A stretch of 64,000 bases of DNA, taken from assembly GCA_900471515.1 (NCBI GenBank), contig UCFC01000034.1, positions 62,001-126,000 of the forward strand, in the 5' to 3' direction. The notes below the pieces were generated by a model. It was not told the origin of the DNA. It ran no database searches and worked only from the letters and a program-made list of their open reading frames with translations. Numbering within the stretch: position 1 is the stretch's first letter; each line of letters opens with the position of its first letter. This document shows, in pieces, positions 15,627 through 24,009 of this stretch. The translations under genes were made by a program, and so were the position numbers. This DNA comes from Hyphomicrobiales bacterium (lineage in GTDB: Bacteria > Pseudomonadota > Alphaproteobacteria > Rhizobiales > Rhizobiaceae).

Positions 15627-16604
15627 CTACCTCCACCGCTTCTCGTAGGCGCCGTGGGTCGTTTCCAGCCCTTCGCTGAGGGCCTTTAGGCGGGCCATCA
15701 GAGCCGGACGTTCGGCAGGTGCTGCTTCCATCGTCGCACGGAGCGTGGAGACGACCTGCGAAATATAGGCCTTGCCGCGTTGGCGTCCCTCGACCTTCAG
15801 CGCCGTGACGCCGGCTGCCCGCAGTTCGTCCAGCTGATCCATGACGTCGAGCGAAACCGGATCCTCGAAGGCATAGGTCTTGCTCTTGCCGATCTCAAAG
15901 CGTCCCTTGCATAGGGTCGGATAACCGGCCGGCTCCTTCTCGGAGAACCTGTTGATCGTAAATCCGCCGAGCTCCGACACCATGTCGCTGTCCTCCTGGC
16001 GGTAGCGGACATGGCTTGCCGGCGAGCAGACGCCGTTCATGTTGGGCGATTTTCCGGTTGCATAGGAAGACAGGGAGCATCGTCCCTCCGCCATCACGCA
16101 GAGGCCGCCGAAGACAAAGACCTCGAGCTCGCAGGATACTTGCCGGGCGATGCGGGCGATATCGGCGACGGTCAGCGTCCGGGGAAGCACGACGCGGGCG
16201 GCGCGGAAACTTTCCACCAGATAGGCAAGGGCGTCCGGATTGGAGGCCGAAGCCTGTACCGAAATGTGCAGGCGCTGATGCGGATGATGTTCGGCAACAT
16301 GCGCCATCAGCCCGAAATCGGCGACGATCAGCGCGTCCGCGCCGGCCTCGGTCGCCTCCTGCGCCCGGCGATACCAGAGATCCTCCCGCCCTGCCGTCAT
16401 GAACGTGTTCAGCGCCACGAACGTCTTGACGCCGCGGGTGCGGGCATAGGAAACAGCCTCCCGCAGCTCCTGCAGATCGAAATTCAGGCCTGGAAAGTTT
16501 CTGGCATTCGTTTCGTCGCGAAAGCCGCAATAGACGGCATCCGCGCCGGCATCGACGGCTTCTCGGAAGGACGAGGGAGTTCCGGCCGGGCATATCAGTT
16601 CCAT
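15627..16604 (-). CDS. ubiU: Oxygen-independent ubiquinone hydroxylation protein UbiU
   Basis: 325 residues, peptidase U32 family. It starts MELICPAGTPSSFREAVDAGADAVYCGF in two blocks typical of the family and has the four cluster cysteines (GGLCVMAEGRC, NGVCSPASH, PTLCKG). Partner of UbiV, in which the pair supports O2-free hydroxylation in ubiquinone synthesis. The start at 16604 lies inside the last codons of ubiT (10-nt overlap). An open frame running further upstream is a shadow of ubiT. Confidence 0.95.
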   Translation of the reverse strand: MELICPAGTPSSFREAVDAGADAVYCGFRDETNARNFPGLNFDLQELREAVSYARTRGVKTFVALNTFMTAGREDLWYRRAQEATEAGADALIVADFGLMAHVAEHHPHQRLHISVQASASNPDALAYLVESFRAARVVLPRTLTVADIARIARQVSCELEVFVFGGLCVMAEGRCSLSSYATGKSPNMNGVCSPASHVRYRQEDSDMVSELGGFTINRFSEKEPAGYPTLCKGRFEIGKSKTYAFEDPVSLDVMDQLDELRAAGVTALKVEGRQRGKAYISQVVSTLRATMEAAPAERPALMARLKALSEGLETTHGAYEKRWR

Positions 16605-17101
16605 CTGGCGCCCTCGGCTTTGAGTGCATGGCGCCGGACGGACGAGAGTGCCGCCATCACAGGGCGGCGGATCGGCCCCGACATGTCTCCCGCCAGTTTC
16701 ACCAGATCGATCCCGCTGTCGTCGAGTGCATTTCGAAGCGCGAGCACGGCTTCCATATTGCCGTTCACGGCAAGCTTGCGGGCAAAGAAGACGGCGTCGC
16801 CGTCCAGACGGCCCTCGGCAAGGCCGAGCATCAGCAGCAGGGGACCGCTGATCCTGGCATCCGCTTCCGGCGCGCGCCCGCGCCGGTAGGTGCGGATGGT
16901 GCCGCCGGCAGGCCGGATCACGAATTCGAAGGCAAGGTCCGAAGGGGCAAAGCCAAAGCACGAATACCGATAGTCCCCGAGCCGGTCGAAGAGCCGGGGG
17001 TGGGATTTGAGCACCTGCTGGAACAGCAGGGATGCGGCGCGGGCCGCGATGGGCAACGGCACGATGCCGGCCGCAGCCATCAGGCGGGATGAAACAAGCA
17101 T
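16595..17101 (-). CDS. ubiT: Ubiquinone accessory factor UbiT (SCP2 domain)
   Basis: 168 residues with an SCP2 sterol-carrier-like lipid-binding domain: LAFEFVIRPAGGTIRTYRR, a central SGPLLLMLGLAEGRLDGDAVFF, and NGNMEAVLALRNALDD. UbiT is thought to carry hydrophobic ubiquinone intermediates for the O2-independent pathway. The ATG at 17101 follows AAGAGG; a GTG nine codons upstream is less likely. It is first in the operon ubiT-ubiU-ubiV plus two unknown genes, divergent from ubiD. Confidence 0.88.
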   Translation of the reverse strand: MLVSSRLMAAAGIVPLPIAARAASLLFQQVLKSHPRLFDRLGDYRYSCFGFAPSDLAFEFVIRPAGGTIRTYRRGRAPEADARISGPLLLMLGLAEGRLDGDAVFFARKLAVNGNMEAVLALRNALDDSGIDLVKLAGDMSGPIRRPVMAALSSVRRHALKAEGARWN

Positions 17102-17202
17102 TGAGGCCTCTTCTCGTGAGAGTGGCACCCTACGACCTCGAGCCTTCGTCCTGTTTGTTTTTGGACAAAGACAGGAGCGGTTTCCTCGCCGATTGCATCC
17201 CC

Positions 17203-18711
17203 ATGTTGAACGATGCGCCCAAGATCAAACGTCATGCCGACCTGCAATCCTTCATGCGTGAACTCGAGCAGCGGCGGCTGCTTCTGTCGGTCGACGAACC
17301 CGTGTCGCTCGTCCACGAGCTGACTGCGCTGCACAAGCACGTCCTTGAGGAAAACGGACCGGCCCTCCTCATAAGGGCGCCGATCGATGCGGCAGGACGG
17401 CGCAGTCCCATCCCCGTGCTCGTCAACCTGTTCGGCACCAGGGAGCGCATCGAGCTTGGTTTCGGGGTCGGGGAGGGTGGCCTTGGCCGGTTGGCGGAGG
17501 ATCTCGCCGATCTCCGCCACCCCTCTCCGCCGAAATCGCTTTCCGATGCCCTCGGCAAGCTGCCCCTGCTCAAGGCGGCAAGCCGCATGCGGCCGCGGCA
17601 CCGACGCACGGCCCTGTCGCAGGCGGTCGTCTACCGGGGTGCGGAGATCGACACCGGCATGCTTCCGGTCCAATGGTGCTGGCCGGGAGAACCGGCCCCG
17701 CTGATAACCTGGCCGCTGGTGATTACCTGCGATCCCGACGATCCTGACGACGTCAACGTCGGCATCTACCGGATGCAGGTTCGCGACCGCTCCTCGCTGA
17801 TCGTGCGCTGGCTTTCCAATCGCGGCGGCGCAAAGCACTTCCGCCAATGGCAGCGACGCGGCCAGGACATGCCGATCGCCATTGCGATCGGCGCAGACCC
17901 CGCAACGCTCCTTGCCGCCGTCATGCCCTTGCCGGAAGGCATGAGTGAAATGAACTTTTCAGGCCTCCTGCGCGCAGCGCGCACGCAGGTCGTCAACGCG
18001 CTGACCGTGCCGCTCGCCGTGCCGGCCTGCGCCGAAATCATTCTGGAAGGGAGCGTGTCGATCGACGAAACCGCGCCGGAAGGTCCCTATGGCGACCACA
18101 CCGGTTACTACAACAGCGTCGAGCCCTTTCCGGTCGTCCGGTTGAGCGCCATCACCATGCGCCGCTCCCCCGTCTACCTGTCGACCTATACGGGCCGTCC
18201 GCCGGACGAGCCTTCCCGGCTCGGAGAAGCGATGACGGAGCTGATTGTCCCGATCCTGCGGCGCCAGTTTCCCGAAATCCGTGATTTCTGGCTGCCGCCG
18301 GAAGCCTGCTCCTACCGCGCGGCGGTCGTCGCCATCGACAAGCGGTATCCGGGACAGGCCCGCCGGGTGATGATGGGGCTCTGGTCGATGCTTCCGCAGT
18401 TCAACTACACCAAGCTCATCATCGTGGTGGATGCCGATATCGGGGTCAGGAGCTGGGAGGACGTGATGTGGGCCGTCTCTACGCGGTTCGACGCCGCGAG
18501 CGACCTGACGGTCGTCGAAAACACGCCGATCGACTATCTCGATTTCGCCTCTCCCCGGGCAGGTCTTGGAACGAAGATGGGTCTCGACGCCACCCGCAAG
18601 ATCGGAGCGGAGAGCGACCGCGAATGGGGGCGCGAGCTTATCATGCCGGCAGACATTGCCGCGCGCGCGGCAACAACATGGGAAAGGATCAAACGTGACA
18701 TCGCTTCATGA
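17203..18711 (+). CDS. ubiD: UbiD-family prenyl-FMN-dependent decarboxylase
   Basis: 502 residues. UbiD removes the carboxyl group of the prenylated 4-hydroxybenzoate intermediate with prenylated FMN, needing no oxygen. The family block ETAPEGPYGDHTGYY around residue 290 carries the catalytic Glu. DPDDPDDVNVGIYRMQV, NTPIDYLDFASP and the C-terminal GLDATRKI are also typical. The ATG at 17203 has no good ribosome site close by (AGGAG is 25 nt away), so the start is less sure than the family. It is followed with overlap by ubiX. Confidence 0.9.
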   Translation: MLNDAPKIKRHADLQSFMRELEQRRLLLSVDEPVSLVHELTALHKHVLEENGPALLIRAPIDAAGRRSPIPVLVNLFGTRERIELGFGVGEGGLGRLAEDLADLRHPSPPKSLSDALGKLPLLKAASRMRPRHRRTALSQAVVYRGAEIDTGMLPVQWCWPGEPAPLITWPLVITCDPDDPDDVNVGIYRMQVRDRSSLIVRWLSNRGGAKHFRQWQRRGQDMPIAIAIGADPATLLAAVMPLPEGMSEMNFSGLLRAARTQVVNALTVPLAVPACAEIILEGSVSIDETAPEGPYGDHTGYYNSVEPFPVVRLSAITMRRSPVYLSTYTGRPPDEPSRLGEAMTELIVPILRRQFPEIRDFWLPPEACSYRAAVVAIDKRYPGQARRVMMGLWSMLPQFNYTKLIIVVDADIGVRSWEDVMWAVSTRFDAASDLTVVENTPIDYLDFASPRAGLGTKMGLDATRKIGAESDREWGRELIMPADIAARAATTWERIKRDIAS

Positions 18712-19333
18712 GCAGCGCGACGTCGTTCTGGCCGTTACCGGCGCCTCCGGTGCGGCTATCGGCCTTGCCATCCTCGATCTTTTGTGCGGGCTCGACATGC
18801 GCGTACATCTTGTCGTCTCGCAAAGCGGCAAGCGGACCCTCCTGCACGAGGTCGGGGCCGAGGTCCACGACCGGATGCTGCCGAAGGCATACAGAAGCTA
18901 CGACAATAGCGATATCGGCGCCACCATCGCCAGCGGCTCGTTTCCTGTCGCGGGGATGATCGTCGCGCCGTGCTCCATGAAGACGCTTGCTGCGATTTCG
19001 ACGGGCCTTTCGACGAGCCTTGTGGCCCGTGCCGCCGACGTGCAGCTCAAGGAGAGGCGCAGGCTCGTGCTGATGACGCGGGAGACGCCCCTGCATCTCG
19101 GACACCTGCGCAACATGACATCGGTCACGGAAATGGGCGCGATCGTGATGCCGCCGGTTCCGGCTTTCTACAATCGGCCGCGGTCGGTGCAGGAGATCGT
19201 CGACCACCTTGCCCGTCGCGCCGTCGATCTCCTGGACTTGCCGATCGCACGGCAGTCGAGCGCCTGGCCCGGCGAGGCGGACTTCGCTCAGCCGAAGACG
19301 GAAATCGGATCGGCGCCGAAAAGCAGGGCGTGA
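18695..19333 (+). CDS. ubiX: UbiX flavin prenyltransferase
   Basis: 212 residues. UbiX attaches a dimethylallyl group to FMN, making the cofactor of UbiD. VTGASGAAIGLAIL binds the flavin phosphate, and APCSMKTLAAISTGLSTSLVARAADV and RETPLHLGHLRNM are signature segments. The start is taken as GTG at 18695, inside the end of ubiD (17-nt overlap) with GGAAAGG before it. The last 46 nt overlap the convergent nnrU gene, giving a tail of about 25 residues beyond the usual core. Confidence 0.92.
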   Translation: MTSLHEQRDVVLAVTGASGAAIGLAILDLLCGLDMRVHLVVSQSGKRTLLHEVGAEVHDRMLPKAYRSYDNSDIGATIASGSFPVAGMIVAPCSMKTLAAISTGLSTSLVARAADVQLKERRRLVLMTRETPLHLGHLRNMTSVTEMGAIVMPPVPAFYNRPRSVQEIVDHLARRAVDLLDLPIARQSSAWPGEADFAQPKTEIGSAPKSRA

Positions 19334-19968
19334 CCGCCCGCAAGCAGAAGCCAGGCGGTCAGCGCCAGCGTGGCCGCCGCCGCTGCGACAAGAGCGGCGT
19401 CCGATTTCGGCCGGACGCCCGAAACGAACGCCGCCAGGGGCCAGACGGAGGTCTGCGCGGCGCAGATCTTCCAGCGATCGCAAAGGCGCTTCCTCGCCCG
19501 GCGCTCGGCCATCGGAATGCCGGCAAGCGCAAACAGTCCAAGGCCGCCAAACAGCAGGAGAGAACGAAGGTCGCCGTTGGCGATGACATGGCCGAGCGCC
19601 CAGAGCGCAAATCCCCATTGCACGGGATGCCGGGTAATCCGTACGACCGCGCCGGCCGGTCCCGACGAGCGGATCGAGATGGACAGAGGGTTTGCGCTCA
19701 TCAGGCCGGCGAGCACAAGAAAACATCCGATCGGCGCGAGCATGAAGGTCATGGCGGCATGCCACGGGCGAAGCTCCCATAACGGAACGTAGTCGAGGGC
19801 GAGCGCTGCTGCGAAGAGCCAGGCCAGAGCCGCCAAGGAGGCAGCCGAATAGGTGACGATATAGGCCGGCTTGCCGATCGACCGGATGATGCGAAGGCGA
19901 ATGTCCGGGATCGCCGGGACCGAATGCAGCATGAGAAAGACGGCAAATGCGCCGATGAACTGGATCAT
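19288..19968 (-). CDS. nnrU: NnrU-family membrane protein
   Basis: 226 residues with about six membrane helices. The TRHPVQWGFALWALGH segment near residue 112, with its conserved His, marks the NnrU family (isoprenylcysteine-methyltransferase-like fold). In Rhodobacter, nnrU is required for denitrification growth; its exact role is unresolved. A perfect TTGAC-N4-GTCAA site is 56 nt upstream. The 3' end overlaps ubiX in the opposite direction. Confidence 0.85.
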   Translation of the reverse strand: MIQFIGAFAVFLMLHSVPAIPDIRLRIIRSIGKPAYIVTYSAASLAALAWLFAAALALDYVPLWELRPWHAAMTFMLAPIGCFLVLAGLMSANPLSISIRSSGPAGAVVRITRHPVQWGFALWALGHVIANGDLRSLLLFGGLGLFALAGIPMAERRARKRLCDRWKICAAQTSVWPLAAFVSGVRPKSDAALVAAAAATLALTAWLLLAGGHALLFGADPISVFG

Positions 19969-20024
19969 CCGGGTGTTACCTCGCCATGTCGAAGGTGATG
20001 TATCGCCACCGGTCCTTCGCGACT

Positions 20025-20038
20025 TTGACCAAAGTCAA
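20025..20038. promoter_or_regulatory. FNR/FixK-type site before nnrU
   Basis: TTGACCAAAGTCAA, a perfect TTGAC-N4-GTCAA palindrome, 56 nt upstream of the nnrU start. Confidence 0.75.
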
Positions 20039-20106
20039 GCAATGAGGATGAGCGAAGGGATTTCCGTTGCGTGGCCGCCAAAGGCTTGCCCCGTGTTAAT
20101 CCGTGC

Positions 20107-20128
20107 CTCTTTGCGTTAGCGCAAAGAG
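20107..20128. promoter_or_regulatory. Long NnrR-type palindrome before ftrABCD
   Basis: CTCTTTGCG (20107-20115) and CGCAAAGAG (20120-20128) are perfect 9-nt arms around TTAG. The core TTGCG-N4-CGCAA equals the site known for NnrR in Rhodobacter. It ends 56 nt before ftrA. Confidence 0.75.
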
Positions 20129-20184
20129 CAAGGCGATCGCGCTGTTAAACGTGACGGCAATACTCATCTTTAGGGATTGCCGTC

Positions 20185-20727
20185 ATGCTCCGTGCCACCA
20201 GCCTATTTGCCGCTCCTCTCCTTCTCGTCGCAGTGCCGCTTGGCCTGCAGGCTGCCGAATATCCGATCGGCTCGCCCCAGATCACGGCGGGCATGGAAGT
20301 GGCGGCCGTCTATCTGCAGCCGATCGAGATGGACCCGCCGGGCATGATGCGCGCCGCAGCGGAATCCGACATCCACCTGGAAGCGGACATCCACGCCACC
20401 GCCGACAATACGAACGGTTTTGCGGAGGGCGACTGGCTTCCCAACCTGCATGTGGAATATGTCGTGACAAACCTCGACAACGGCGACGAGCAGGTCGGGG
20501 CGCTGGAACCGATGGTCGCCAGCGACGGGCCGCATTACGGTGACAACGTCAAACTGTCGGGACCGGGCCGCTATCGGCTGGAACTCAGCGTTCATCCGGG
20601 CGGCCACGGCGAAATGTCCTTCGGCCGCCATGTCGACAAGGAGACGGGCGTTGCGCCCTGGCCGGATGCATTCTCGCTGAAATTCGACTTCGTGTTTGCC
20701 GGCGTCGGCAAGAAGGGCGGCTATTGA
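20185..20727 (+). CDS. ftrA: Periplasmic P19-type ferrous-iron binding protein FtrA
   Basis: 180 residues. Signal peptide cut near QAA (residue 23). The mature protein matches the P19/Tp34 family: YPIGSPQITAGMEVAAVYLQ with its Met ligand, ESDIHLEADIHA with its His pair, and HVEYVVTN; these bind Cu and Fe(II). In Brucella and Bordetella the FtrABCD system takes up ferrous iron. First gene of the four-gene operon here; its stop overlaps ftrB by one base. Confidence 0.9.
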   Translation: MLRATSLFAAPLLLVAVPLGLQAAEYPIGSPQITAGMEVAAVYLQPIEMDPPGMMRAAAESDIHLEADIHATADNTNGFAEGDWLPNLHVEYVVTNLDNGDEQVGALEPMVASDGPHYGDNVKLSGPGRYRLELSVHPGGHGEMSFGRHVDKETGVAPWPDAFSLKFDFVFAGVGKKGGY

Positions 20728-21077
20728 TGCGGCCCATCGGCTGGTCGGGACGGCTGCTGGCCGCAGCCATGCTGCTGACGGCACCTTGTCATGCCGCCTT
20801 CGCCGAAGGCGAAGATCCGGTTTTCGAGGTGCATTTCAGCAACGGCATCATCTCGCCCTCGGTCATCGAGGTGCCTGCGAATACCCGTTTCAAGCTCGAA
20901 CTGCACAATGACGGTTCGACCCCCATCGAGTTCGAGAGCATTCCGCTGCGCAAGGAAAAGGTTCTGGCGCCCGGCGCATCGAGCTTCCTCGTATTCCGTT
21001 CGCTCAGCGAAGGAGACTATGCCTTCTTCGACGACTTCCATCTCGACATGCCCCCGGCAAGACTGATCGCCCGATGA
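20727..21077 (+). CDS. ftrB: Cupredoxin-like periplasmic protein FtrB
   Basis: 116 residues with a signal peptide (cut near AFA, about residue 26) and one cupredoxin-fold domain (VFEVHFSNGIISPSVIEVPA, then FKLELHNDGSTPIEFES). The type 1 copper Cys is absent, as in FtrB, which is thought to help oxidise Fe(II) for the permease together with P19. Start ATG overlaps the ftrA stop; the end overlaps ftrC. Confidence 0.88.
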   Translation: MRPIGWSGRLLAAAMLLTAPCHAAFAEGEDPVFEVHFSNGIISPSVIEVPANTRFKLELHNDGSTPIEFESIPLRKEKVLAPGASSFLVFRSLSEGDYAFFDDFHLDMPPARLIAR

Positions 21078-21928
21078 ACCCGGATCTTACTTTACAGACA
21101 TTCGAGATCGCCTCGGTGGTCTGGCGGGAAAGCTTCGAGGCCCTGCTGGTCGTCGGGATCCTGCTGACCTGGTCGGTGCGGGCGGTTCCGGCGGCACGCG
21201 CGCGGGCAACCCGCTGGATTTTTGCCGGGGCGGGCGCCGGTCTCGTCCTCGCCCTGACGCTTGCCCTCGTCATGAGCAAGGCGGCCGATGTGCTTGAAGG
21301 AGATGGCGAGGATATCCTGCAGATGGTGATCGCCGCGTTTGCCACGGCCCTCATGCTGAGGATGGTGTTCTGGATGCGCGCCATGGAGCGCGGCCAGACC
21401 GGAGATCTCGCAATCCAGGCTGTCCGGCATGTGGAGGCCGGCAACTGGCTCGGGCTCTCCGTGCTGGCGGCACTGGCGGTGGCGCGTGAGGGTGCGGAGA
21501 CGGTCGTTTTCCTGTACGGGCTGACGGCGTCCTCGCAAGGTTGGCAGGCCGGTTTTGTCCTTGCCGCAGGTCTGTTTGGCTTCGTGCTTGCCGCAATCAG
21601 CTTCTGGGCGTTCAGGACCGGTTCGAAATTGATCTCCAGGACGGTGCTTGCACGCGTCAGCGAAGCGCTGCTTCTGATCCTCGGAAGCGGGCTGACGATG
21701 CTTGTGGTCGACAAGGCGATTTCGCTTGGGCTCGTTTCGCCGATGACAGGACCGCTATGGGATTCAAGCCGCCTGCTTGACGATGGCAGCGGTTTCGGCG
21801 CCTTCCTCGCCGGTCTCGTAGGCTACCGGGCACGGCCGGAGCTTTTTCCGCTTCTGAGCCTCGGCTTCTACTGGCTGATCGCGTCCCTGGCCTATGCGCC
21901 TCCGCTGACCGGCAAGGCGCCTGCATGA
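21074..21928 (+). CDS. ftrC: Ftr1-type iron permease FtrC
   Basis: 284 residues, about seven membrane helices. The two Arg-Glu-x-x-Glu iron-handling motifs of Ftr1/EfeU permeases are present: RESFE near residue 17 and REGAE near residue 141. It moves iron across the inner membrane once oxidised by the periplasmic partners. Overlaps both neighbours by 4 nt. Confidence 0.92.
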   Translation: MNPDLTLQTFEIASVVWRESFEALLVVGILLTWSVRAVPAARARATRWIFAGAGAGLVLALTLALVMSKAADVLEGDGEDILQMVIAAFATALMLRMVFWMRAMERGQTGDLAIQAVRHVEAGNWLGLSVLAALAVAREGAETVVFLYGLTASSQGWQAGFVLAAGLFGFVLAAISFWAFRTGSKLISRTVLARVSEALLLILGSGLTMLVVDKAISLGLVSPMTGPLWDSSRLLDDGSGFGAFLAGLVGYRARPELFPLLSLGFYWLIASLAYAPPLTGKAPA

Positions 21929-23310
21929 CTTCTCATGGTGGCGGCGTGCCGACGGTTGTCGCCAGGTTCGGCGACGTGCTCCTGCGAAACCAGGCATCCA
22001 TCCGACGTCTTCAATGGGCAATGGTGGCAATCTATGCGAGCCTTCTCACGGTTCCGCTGCTGCTGCCGCTTCCCACGCATGCCGATTACCTGTGGAACAA
22101 TGCCGTCCGGTTTGCACAGTTCGTTTTCTGGGGCGTCTGGTGGCCGTTCGTCATCCTCGCCACGGCGCTGGTGGGCCGCTTCTGGTGCGGTATCCTGTGC
22201 CCGGAGGGTGCGCTTTCCGAACTTGCCAGCCGGCACGGCGCCGGCCGGGCAATTCCGGGATGGATGAAATGGTCCGGCTGGCCGGTCGTCTCCTTCATAT
22301 CGACCACCGTATACGGGCAGCTGACGAGCATCTACCAGTATCCGAAACCCGCCGCGCTGCTGCTCGGCGGCTCGACCTTCGTGGCCATCGTCATCGGCGC
22401 GCGCTATGGAAAGGCAAAAAGGGTCTGGTGCCGGTTCCTGTGCCCGGTCAACGGCGTATTCGGCATCGTTTCGAAAATCGCGCCGCTGCATTTCCGGACC
22501 GACGCAGACGGCTGGCGCACCGGTCATCAGCAGCTGGGGCGGTCGAATGCCGTCAACTGCGCGCCGCTCATTCCCATCAAGACCATGCAGGGCGCTTCCG
22601 CCTGTCACATGTGTGGCCGGTGTTCCGGATATCGCGGCGCAATCCGGCTTTGCTGGCGCAATCCGGCCAGCGACATCGTGCGCGGCTCCGGTCGGCTCGC
22701 GACCATGTGGGAGACGGTTCTGATCGTTCCGGTTCTGCTCGGGCTGGTTCCTGCCGCGCTGCATTGGTCCGATAGCGGTCTCTTTCAGGTGATCCGCCTG
22801 TGGCTGGTGGAACGATGCCTCGATCTGCAGCTGGCCTGGCCGCTCTCGCTGCGCCTGCCGTGGTGGATCCTGACCGACTATCCCCTGAAGAACGATGTCA
22901 TGACGTCGGTGGATGCCGCCGCTCTCCTGATGCTTCTGTCGGCTTCGGTCGCGGCGGCCACCGCCCTGTTCGGCATTCCGCTTGCGGCATGCGCAAGTAT
23001 CCTGCGGATGAAGAGGGGCTTGCCTCACCATCTCGCTCAGGCGCTCATTCCGCTTGCGGCAGCCGGTCTCTTCGGCGGGCTGCTCTCGTTGACCATCTCG
23101 CAGCTGCGCTCCGACGGCATCGTCATACCCTGTACGGATCTGTTTCGCGGCGGCCTCGTTCTTGCCGCGGCCGTATGGTCCGTTGTGCTGGCGTTCCGGA
23201 TTGCGGCGTTCTACGACCCGCGCCGTGCCGCCAGACTATGGGCGACAGCCGTCATGGCCGTTCCGATCGCCTTGTTTTCGGCCGCCTGGATCGCGGCATT
23301 TCTCGCCTGA
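21925..23310 (+). CDS. ftrD: Membrane polyferredoxin FtrD (NosR/NapH-like)
   Basis: 461 residues. Membrane helices surround two CxxxCP motifs (WCGILCPEG, WCRFLCPVN) and a cytoplasmic cluster motif CHMCGRC near residue 228, as in NosR/NapH/CcoG-like membrane ferredoxins. In the FtrABCD system it is proposed to accept the electron from iron oxidation. The C-terminal 150 residues add further helices. Last gene of the operon. No obvious terminator follows. Confidence 0.88.
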   Translation: MTSHGGGVPTVVARFGDVLLRNQASIRRLQWAMVAIYASLLTVPLLLPLPTHADYLWNNAVRFAQFVFWGVWWPFVILATALVGRFWCGILCPEGALSELASRHGAGRAIPGWMKWSGWPVVSFISTTVYGQLTSIYQYPKPAALLLGGSTFVAIVIGARYGKAKRVWCRFLCPVNGVFGIVSKIAPLHFRTDADGWRTGHQQLGRSNAVNCAPLIPIKTMQGASACHMCGRCSGYRGAIRLCWRNPASDIVRGSGRLATMWETVLIVPVLLGLVPAALHWSDSGLFQVIRLWLVERCLDLQLAWPLSLRLPWWILTDYPLKNDVMTSVDAAALLMLLSASVAAATALFGIPLAACASILRMKRGLPHHLAQALIPLAAAGLFGGLLSLTISQLRSDGIVIPCTDLFRGGLVLAAAVWSVVLAFRIAAFYDPRRAARLWATAVMAVPIALFSAAWIAAFLA

Positions 23311-23330
23311 AGCGAAGGTCGAAAAGCCGC

Positions 23331-23438
23331 TCAGCCCGTCTTGTCCGGCCGGCCCTTGGGCAGATCGGCGAGACGGACCGGGCGCCTGCGCCGACGTCTT
23401 CTGATCTCCACGGTGAACGGCTTCTGCAATGTGCGCAT
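23331..23438 (-). CDS. Tiny arginine-rich protein
   Basis: 35 residues, starting MRTLQKPFTVEIRRRRRR and ending RPDKTG; strongly basic. The ATG at 23438 has AAAGGA about 8 nt upstream. Proteins of this general look (KPF-VEI followed by basic residues) occur as small conserved proteins in rhizobia, from memory and not checked. It shares the intergenic region and the site at 23522 with the divergent gene at 23598. Confidence 0.45.
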   Translation of the reverse strand: MRTLQKPFTVEIRRRRRRRPVRLADLPKGRPDKTG

Positions 23439-23521
23439 CGGCATTCCTTTCCTTTGTCCGAAACGCGGCCCGGCGCCGCGAGCCATCACGGGAATCCTAC
23501 GGCCTTGGGCCTGCATTCTCT

Positions 23522-23535
23522 TTGAGGGATGTCAA
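23522..23535. promoter_or_regulatory. FNR/FixK-type site between two small divergent genes
   Basis: TTGAGGGATGTCAA (TTGAG-N4-GTCAA), 62 nt before the gene at 23598 and 83 nt before the arginine-rich gene. Confidence 0.6.
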
Positions 23536-23597
23536 AGACATCGGAGCCCGACCGGTTATGCTCTCATCCGTCATGGACGAAAGAGGAGGGAGCCCGG

Positions 23598-23885
23598 ATG
23601 TTGCCGAGGTTCATCACCGCATTCCTGAGATCCTCCGGAGAGACAGGCGTCGTGCTCATGGAACACGACGGCGCGCAGCGCGTGGTCATCATCGATCGCG
23701 AAGCCCTGCGGGAGATCAGCAGCCCGCCGCGCGTCGACGAAACCCGGCTGCAGGAAAATGTCGGTACGATATGTGAAATCGCGACATCGAAGATGCTGCT
23801 GCAGCCGCAGTCGACATTTTCGCCGATACGCGTATCGAAAGACGACATCGAGGCGTGGAAGGCGTCGCACGACACGCTGCACTGA
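23598..23885 (+). CDS. Small protein of unknown family, paralogue of the one at 13398
   Basis: 95 residues. The ATG at 23598 follows GAGGGAG, which decides the start over the longer frame from 23529. Core pattern REALREISSPPRVDETRL, ICEIATSK, then DDIEAW aligns with the protein at 13398-13751. Soluble, one cysteine. Both copies sit next to FNR-type sites, so the family seems part of the anaerobic response. Function unknown. Confidence 0.65.
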   Translation: MLPRFITAFLRSSGETGVVLMEHDGAQRVVIIDREALREISSPPRVDETRLQENVGTICEIATSKMLLQPQSTFSPIRVSKDDIEAWKASHDTLH

Positions 23886-24009
23886 GGAGAGTCGCGGCGA
23901 GATTGCGCCGCCTGATCCCTCCGGCAGTGTATGCAGTTCGACAGTTCTGTCGTGGGGCGATCGTCCTGCGCGAGCAAAGTTGGCAAAGGCACGCCCGGCT
24001 CTTCACTCG

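Noticed and set aside
17155..17168. TTGTTTTTGGACAA between ubiT and ubiD as a regulatory site
   Set aside because: Both arms deviate from the two patterns seen elsewhere; mentioned as degenerate only.
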